64,000 bases of DNA, taken from the NCBI GenBank assembly GCA_910588865.1, contig CAJUSJ010000001.1:1-64000 (forward strand), given 5' to 3'. This DNA comes from an uncultured Lachnospiraceae bacterium. GTDB taxonomy: Bacteria > Bacillota > Clostridia > Lachnospirales > Lachnospiraceae. Shown one piece after another: positions 59,790-64,000 of this stretch. The stretch's first letter is position 1; the number at the start of each line of letters is the position of its first letter. A model generated the notes under the pieces. It saw only the letters and a program-made list of their open reading frames with translations, was not told the DNA's origin and did no database searches. Position numbers and translations under genes: made by a program.

Positions 59790-61874
59790 TTAATACATAC
59801 TGCTCTCTTCTGTGTAAGTGATCTGAAGACCGCAGTCTAAATCCCGGTTTTTGCTGACCGTGATTTCCATGCCATTGTACAGACGGATCTTCTTCTCCTT
59901 CTTCTCCGGGTTGTCGCTGGAGTAAAGGCCATTGCTGGACACAAGCCAGATGTACTCGGAGGACTTGTCAGCCATGAGATAGGTTTTGCTTAAGTCAATG
60001 CCGCCGCCCTCTGTGATATACCTGCTCAAGGACTCTTTGCCCTGTCCTGGCTGGATGGTGTTGGGCGCTTCCGCGAGGCCGGTGTTGATGTCAAAGGCAT
60101 TGATCATAACGTCGCCGTGGAATACAGGCGGCTTTATTAAAAGGACTTTCACCAGCACTGCTATCAGAATCAGGGCCAGAAGCCCTCCTACCGCCATTAG
60201 CACCAGGTTTAAGATATTGCCAGCCGGAGCCAGCTCCACATTTACCGTACAGGTCTCTCCCTGGGAATCCTGGGCTGTCAGGGTCAGAGTGCCTTTTTTC
60301 AGGCCTTTAGTCTCCACCTTCAGCATGCCGTCTTCCATGTACACCTGGTCTGACTGGTAATCTCCCAGACTGGAGATGGTAAAGGTCAGCTCAGAGTCCT
60401 CCGCGTCTGTGGCAAAGCTCTGTAAGTCCCTGGAACCGTAGGATCTGCCGGAATCCGCTTTTACGGACCATTTTACCGGGTCGTCTTCCGGTTTAGGGGG
60501 TGTGTTGGAGCTGGGCGCGGGAGTAGGGGTGGGGGCAGGCGCGGGAGGATTGGCGGCGCTGCCAACGGTCATCAGGATCCGCTCGCTGGTCTTCTCAAGT
60601 CCCTCGAACTTGACCGTGACAGTGGCGTAGAATTCCCCTGCCTCGTTTAACGCTATGTTGGACGTATATTCTAACTGTCCCGCCTGCATCAGGGTGCTTG
60701 CCATCTCGGAACCGTCAGCGGTCCTGAAGATGGTCAGGGTAGCCGGGTAGACGGCATAGGAACTGCTGTCGGTCAGTTCCTGGTCATTGGAAAGAACTTT
60801 TGCCGTAAATACCACATTTTCGCTGAGTCCAAAGTCCGGTCCTTGTGGATCAACCGTAGCCTGCACGGAAAAGTTGGAGTTGTACACCATGTCGATCTTT
60901 ACCGCATCCCCTGGGATCCCTCTGGCCTGAATCTTCCATGTGCCTCCGGCGGGATTGAGGACCTTGACCACAGAGAAGGTATCCACCTTGATGGTCATGG
61001 CTGCGAGCTCGTCGCTGGTGTAGGCCATGCCTGTGGGCTGGAATACGGAATACTGGGTGTTCGGGTTTAAGGTGCTGATGATGATGTTCAGCTCTTCCAC
61101 TCCTGCCGACGGGACGCTGAAGGGGATGTCTAAGATCCCGCTGTCCGGAATCGGCTGGTCCGCGATGTTGATGGTTTCCGTTGAGTAGATGATATTGTAA
61201 AAGCGGGCAAACACTTCCTTTAGATCCTCAGCCTCATTGACCTCCACAAACTGTCCTGCCGTGGCATTGGAGATATCCGCGAGCTCTTCTGTGTTCGCGG
61301 TGTGGTTGGCGTTGAGGCACACGGAGAAAATAGGATAGCCGTTTTGTCTGGCCCGGTTGATGGCATCCTGCTTATTGGCGTTGGACTGCTGAAGCAGGGC
61401 TCCTGTGGAGTCAGACGGAAAATCGGTGTTTCCGTCTGAGAGCAGGATAATAACAGATGGGATGTTGGGATTCCGGCTGCTGTCCAACATGTCCACCGCG
61501 ACCTGGATGGCGCTTCCGATGTCAGTGTCACCGGTGACAGCGGAATTCCTCAGCTCCTGAGAGAGGGCTGTCTTCATATCCTGACCATTGATCTCCTGCA
61601 GATCCATCTTGGCGACAATACCGTCGTTAAATACCACAGCGCCCATGTAATTGCCTGTCTCAGTGGCAAGTCCCATGAACAGGTCAATGGCCTCATGACG
61701 CCACTGGGAGCCGTCGGTACTTTTCATGGAACCGCTGGCATCAATGACAAAAACCACATTGTAACGGTTCGCGGACGCCGCCTGGGCAGCGCCGCTGGAA
61801 ATGGTTCCGAATACGGACAGCAGCATGGCCGCCGCAAGGATCAAACCGTAGAGCTTTCTTTTTATACGCTTCAT
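59790..61874 (-). CDS. Secreted/anchored VWA-domain protein
   Basis: The 694-residue protein has an N-terminal signal peptide (RKLYGLILAAAMLLSVFGT, cut near AQA-AS at residue 34) and a VWA domain with a complete metal site, DASGSMKSTD at 45-54, and DTDIGSAIQ and LLSDGNTDFP. A Pro/Ala linker (PAPAPTPTPAPSSNTPPKP) precedes a beta domain, then a transmembrane helix near residues 570-595 (LVLMAVGGLLALILIAVLV) and a cytoplasmic tail of about 95 residues. It is probably an extracellular ligand-binding part tied to the cell membrane. A second VWA protein sits at 39269-40438. The GGAGAAGC site precedes the ATG. Confidence 0.85.
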   Translation of the reverse strand: MKRIKRKLYGLILAAAMLLSVFGTISSGAAQAASANRYNVVFVIDASGSMKSTDGSQWRHEAIDLFMGLATETGNYMGAVVFNDGIVAKMDLQEINGQDMKTALSQELRNSAVTGDTDIGSAIQVAVDMLDSSRNPNIPSVIILLSDGNTDFPSDSTGALLQQSNANKQDAINRARQNGYPIFSVCLNANHTANTEELADISNATAGQFVEVNEAEDLKEVFARFYNIIYSTETINIADQPIPDSGILDIPFSVPSAGVEELNIIISTLNPNTQYSVFQPTGMAYTSDELAAMTIKVDTFSVVKVLNPAGGTWKIQARGIPGDAVKIDMVYNSNFSVQATVDPQGPDFGLSENVVFTAKVLSNDQELTDSSSYAVYPATLTIFRTADGSEMASTLMQAGQLEYTSNIALNEAGEFYATVTVKFEGLEKTSERILMTVGSAANPPAPAPTPTPAPSSNTPPKPEDDPVKWSVKADSGRSYGSRDLQSFATDAEDSELTFTISSLGDYQSDQVYMEDGMLKVETKGLKKGTLTLTAQDSQGETCTVNVELAPAGNILNLVLMAVGGLLALILIAVLVKVLLIKPPVFHGDVMINAFDINTGLAEAPNTIQPGQGKESLSRYITEGGGIDLSKTYLMADKSSEYIWLVSSNGLYSSDNPEKKEKKIRLYNGMEITVSKNRDLDCGLQITYTEESSMY

Positions 61875-61977
61875 TTTGCTTCTCCTGAAAATGGTTATTT
61901 TGGGCTTTCCGCCTTATCTTCGGATCGCTGACAGCTGACCGTAAGCTGTGATCTGGGAGGTTAAGGCCTCCTTAGGA

Positions 61978-62631
61978 CTATGGATTCGATGCCTGCGGGG
62001 CGGACGGAGCTGTTGTGGCAGAGGGTTCCGTTGTCACCGCCCCATCGGATGAGGGCGGCGCTGTCTGAGAGGAAACCCCTTGTCCTGCCGGCGTCTCCGC
62101 CGGAGCCGCGGTTGTTGTCTGGCTTGATCCGGATGGCTGTGATGGTAATGTGGGGTTTTGTCCATCAGAGGCCGGAGACTGGGAACTCTGATTGGTTGGA
62201 GCTGTCATATCCGGCGCGGTGGTAACCTGTGTCGGGGCGGTCTGTCCCTGTGAGTCATTTGCCGGCACCCCGCCTGTGGGCCCAGTGCTGTCTGGCATGG
62301 CAGGTGATGTCTCGACAACCCCAGTGCCGCCTGTCTCAGTGCTGTTTCCGGTTCCAGTGCCCTGGATATCGCCGTTTGCCGGAACGACGGTCTTGCCATC
62401 AGCGCCAGTCTCCAGCGGCTGTTCCTGGCCATCCGCTTCCTGTGCCATCCGGTTCTGCTGGCCCACATAGGCGTAAGTGCCTGCCCCGAACAGCGCGATC
62501 ACCAGCACGGTGGCAGCAATATCAAAAGCCAGCACAACGCCTGGTTCCGCTGTCCGTCTCACTGGCAGCGACATCAGCATCCATACGACTGCCAGGACGA
62601 TGCAGCCGCCGAAAATAATGTAGATTCCCAT
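61978..62631 (-). CDS. Membrane protein with Thr/Pro/Ser-rich outer tail
   Basis: The 217-residue protein begins with two hydrophobic helices (about residues 3-22 and 33-55), then a long low-complexity tail rich in Thr, Pro, Ser, Gln and Gly (GTGTGNSTETGGTG, SSQTTTAAPAE). It lies in the envelope part of the locus. The composition suggests a spacer through the cell wall, or a site for surface decoration. No catalytic domain is seen. AGGGAGAAC precedes the ATG. Confidence 0.72.
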   Translation of the reverse strand: MGIYIIFGGCIVLAVVWMLMSLPVRRTAEPGVVLAFDIAATVLVIALFGAGTYAYVGQQNRMAQEADGQEQPLETGADGKTVVPANGDIQGTGTGNSTETGGTGVVETSPAMPDSTGPTGGVPANDSQGQTAPTQVTTAPDMTAPTNQSSQSPASDGQNPTLPSQPSGSSQTTTAAPAETPAGQGVSSQTAPPSSDGAVTTEPSATTAPSAPQASNP

Positions 62632-62659
62632 TCCCTGTTCTCCCTTCAGCAGATCCTAA

Positions 62660-63328
62660 TTAATAGGAATTGTATTTGCAGTCGTAAAGATCGAAAAATT
62701 CATCTTCCAGGTCCTTGATAAAAAGATTGATCTCGTATTCGGACCAGACGCGGCCAAAGGTCTCTCTTACAATGGCCTCAAAAGCCGACTGGCTGGCGTA
62801 TTCATGTTCCAGGTAACGTTCTTTCAAGGTTCTCGCTTTCTCATCGGCAAGCTGGTCAAGAGGCGGCAGGTAAGTCCAGTTTTTATTCTCATCCCGGTAC
62901 ATCATGCGGCCCTGATCATCATAGCGGTAACCATTTTGTGTCTTATTGCGGATAATAGCGCCGTTGCTGTCTGTCTCATACCGGTATTGCTCTACCTGGA
63001 TGAAACCAGAAGCCATGGAGCCATCGTCATTGATGTAATACAGATCTTCACCAAGGGTAAGCCAGCCGCCGGGGCACATGCTGCCGTCATCATAGCAGTA
63101 ATACCATTTGCCGCTGTCGGAAACCCAGCCGGTTCTCATATAACAGGTTCCCCGATCCAGGAAATACCACTTTCTTCCATCCTGAAGCCAGCCTGTGTAA
63201 GCGGAGCCGTCATCGTTCTTGTACCAGTAAGCTCCCTCTACATTGATCCACTCCCCTGCCATGCTGGTCATGGTGGGAATCGCCATCATGGATGCCAAAA
63301 CTACACCTAATGCCAATTTCTTTTTCAT
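62660..63328 (-). CDS. Secreted protein with cell-wall-binding repeats
   Basis: The 222-residue protein has a signal peptide (MKKKLALGVVLASMMAIPTM, cut near SMA-GEW) and about four YG/W-type cell-wall-binding repeats (WYKNDDGSAYTGWLQDG, KWYFLDRGT, KWYYCYDDGSMCPGGWL, LYYINDDGSMASGF), of the choline-binding/CW_binding_1 class that bind teichoic acid or wall polymer. The C-terminal 90 residues are helical and end in DLYDCKYNSY. A longer frame upstream overlaps the Pro-rich gene in another frame and is not used; GGAAG precedes the ATG at 63328. Confidence 0.8.
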   Translation of the reverse strand: MKKKLALGVVLASMMAIPTMTSMAGEWINVEGAYWYKNDDGSAYTGWLQDGRKWYFLDRGTCYMRTGWVSDSGKWYYCYDDGSMCPGGWLTLGEDLYYINDDGSMASGFIQVEQYRYETDSNGAIIRNKTQNGYRYDDQGRMMYRDENKNWTYLPPLDQLADEKARTLKERYLEHEYASQSAFEAIVRETFGRVWSEYEINLFIKDLEDEFFDLYDCKYNSY

Positions 63329-63359
63329 ATCATTTATCTTCCTTTCTTTCATTTGTTTT

Positions 63360-64000
63360 CTACGGTAGCAAATCCCCATAAATACTTCGCTCTTCCTGGC
63401 CCGCGGGAGCGCTGGTCTCAGGCTGTGTTGGCGGCGGAGCGGGAGGCGTCTCGGGCTGCGGCGGATTGGTTTCCGGCGGAGCGGTCTCAGGAGGCGCGGT
63501 CTCGGGCGGTGCCGTCTGCGGAGGCGCGGTGGTCTGCGGCGGTGCCGTCTGCGGAGGCGCGGTGGTCTGACGGGGAGCCGCTGTTGTTCTGGGCGGAGCC
63601 GTGGTTTCAGGAGGTTCGGTCTCCGTTTCATTAGCGCTTCTGATCTCATCTATAATATCAAGTATCTCGGAGTTGGTAATAGCTGAATCTTTGCTGGATT
63701 CTTCCGCGAGGGAGGCCTGCCTGGACTCTTCCTCAAGAGATTCCTTGATAGACGCGGCCAGAACCGATTCCTGCCGGATGGACTCCCGGATGGATTCTTC
63801 TAACTCCGATCTTTTCCTGGACTCTTTTTCTTTATCAAGGGTCTCACGCTGGTTCTCTGTTTCCACTTTATCTTCAAGAGAGCTTTCGGCTTCTGTGGTT
63901 GTCGGGTTGATGGTGTCCGGTTGATCGGAATCCCTTTTGCCTCCAAAGAGAAACGCGGCGACAGCGATCGCGGCGGCTCCGGCCGCCACTTTTTTGAACA
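63360..64000 (-). CDS. Partial membrane protein with acidic coiled coil and PPET/PPQT repeats
   Basis: The visible part (at least 210 residues; the frame continues off the right edge as FKKVAAGAAAIAVAAFLFGG) starts with a hydrophobic helix, followed by a charged Glu/Ser-rich helical stretch (LEESIRESIRQESVLAASIK) and a Pro-rich C-terminus made of TAPPQT and TAPPETAPPET units. It is likely anchored in the membrane with the Pro-rich part passing through the wall. A 33-bp exact tandem repeat encodes part of the Pro-rich region. The start lies outside the window. Confidence 0.65.
   Translation of the reverse strand, partial: FKKVAAGAAAIAVAAFLFGGKRDSDQPDTINPTTTEAESSLEDKVETENQRETLDKEKESRKRSELEESIRESIRQESVLAASIKESLEEESRQASLAEESSKDSAITNSEILDIIDEIRSANETETEPPETTAPPRTTAAPRQTTAPPQTAPPQTTAPPQTAPPETAPPETAPPETNPPQPETPPAPPPTQPETSAPAGQEERSIYGDLLP
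63505..63570. repeat. 33-bp tandem repeat in the Pro-rich gene
   Basis: Two exact copies of a 33-base unit (63505-63537 and 63538-63570, the last base differing) encode two 11-residue blocks of the TAPPQT region. Such repeats often vary in number by slippage. Confidence 0.7.

Noticed and set aside
63480..63600. CRISPR-like repeat array
   Set aside because: The repeats are in-frame coding repeats for Pro/Thr blocks, with no unique spacers between them.
63329..63649. Arg/Pro-rich N-terminal extension of the cell-wall-binding protein
   Set aside because: This part is the Pro-rich neighbour gene read in another frame; the signal peptide begins at 63328.
30349..63989. Canonical Type VIIb secretion operon
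   Set aside because: No EsaA, EssA, EssB or YukD-like gene can be recognised, and the motor lacks membrane segments and FHA domains.

Overview
The window looks like a Gram-positive, anaerobic Clostridia chromosome, most likely Lachnospiraceae. Shine-Dalgarno sites are strong and purine-rich, sigma-A promoters have TTGACA/TATAAT boxes with 17-bp spacers, PurF is the Fe-S type, one secreted protein carries YG/W cell-wall-binding repeats, and the metabolic genes are anaerobic (butanol-type iron alcohol dehydrogenase, ferredoxin-fused aldo/keto reductase, molybdenum and cobalamin cofactor genes). No rRNA, tRNA or CRISPR array was seen. Species cannot be named from this sequence alone.

Left part (1-6 kb) is an accessory patch: a short transposase-like remnant, two Fic proteins of different architecture, a HipA-like kinase with a partner gene that looks frameshifted in an A8 tract, an AAA-ATPase/PD-(D/E)XK protein and the first 38 codons of a broken flavin reductase. 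From 6 to 31 kb lies ordinary chromosome: alcohol dehydrogenase and an alpha/beta hydrolase, a truncated LysR gene running into a complete one, ferredoxin aldo/keto reductase, a TfoX-like protein, an AraC-GNAT/MATE operon, an MFS exporter behind a 12-codon leader peptide, an unknown gene coupled to cbiA, mobA, an OLD-family ATPase-TOPRIM protein, GNAT-MATE, purF-carA-carB, and a BI-1 family membrane protein.

Right part (30.3-64 kb) is one long run of minus-strand genes, read from right to left and continuing off the window. I read it as a Type VII-like secretion/conflict locus of unusual composition. It has a soluble FtsK/SpoIIIE ATPase with one intact and two apparently degenerate ATPase domains, three WXG100-like small proteins, a predicted ADP-ribosyltransferase toxin whose N-terminus matches one of those small proteins, a coiled-coil LHH nuclease toxin followed by a SUKH/SMI1 immunity gene, two VWA proteins, a membrane protein with a kinase-like N-lobe, a P-loop GTPase with zinc ribbons, a GTPase-associated (GAP1-like) membrane protein, two unknown proteins, and a family of very large tubulin-like GTPases: two full-length, one C-terminally truncated, and at least three decayed pieces. 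Canonical Type VIIb parts (EsaA, EssA, EssB) are not visible. A second HipA-like kinase/partner pair sits among the tubulin remnants. The right edge adds envelope proteins (VWA lipid-facing protein with signal peptide, Pro/Thr-rich membrane proteins, cell-wall-binding protein).

Working model (inference): the FtsK ATPase exports WXG-domain effectors; GTPase, GAP1-like, VWA and tubulin-like proteins form a nucleotide-controlled scaffold at the membrane; SUKH and perhaps the 59-residue protein protect the producer; and the tubulin genes duplicate and decay rapidly.
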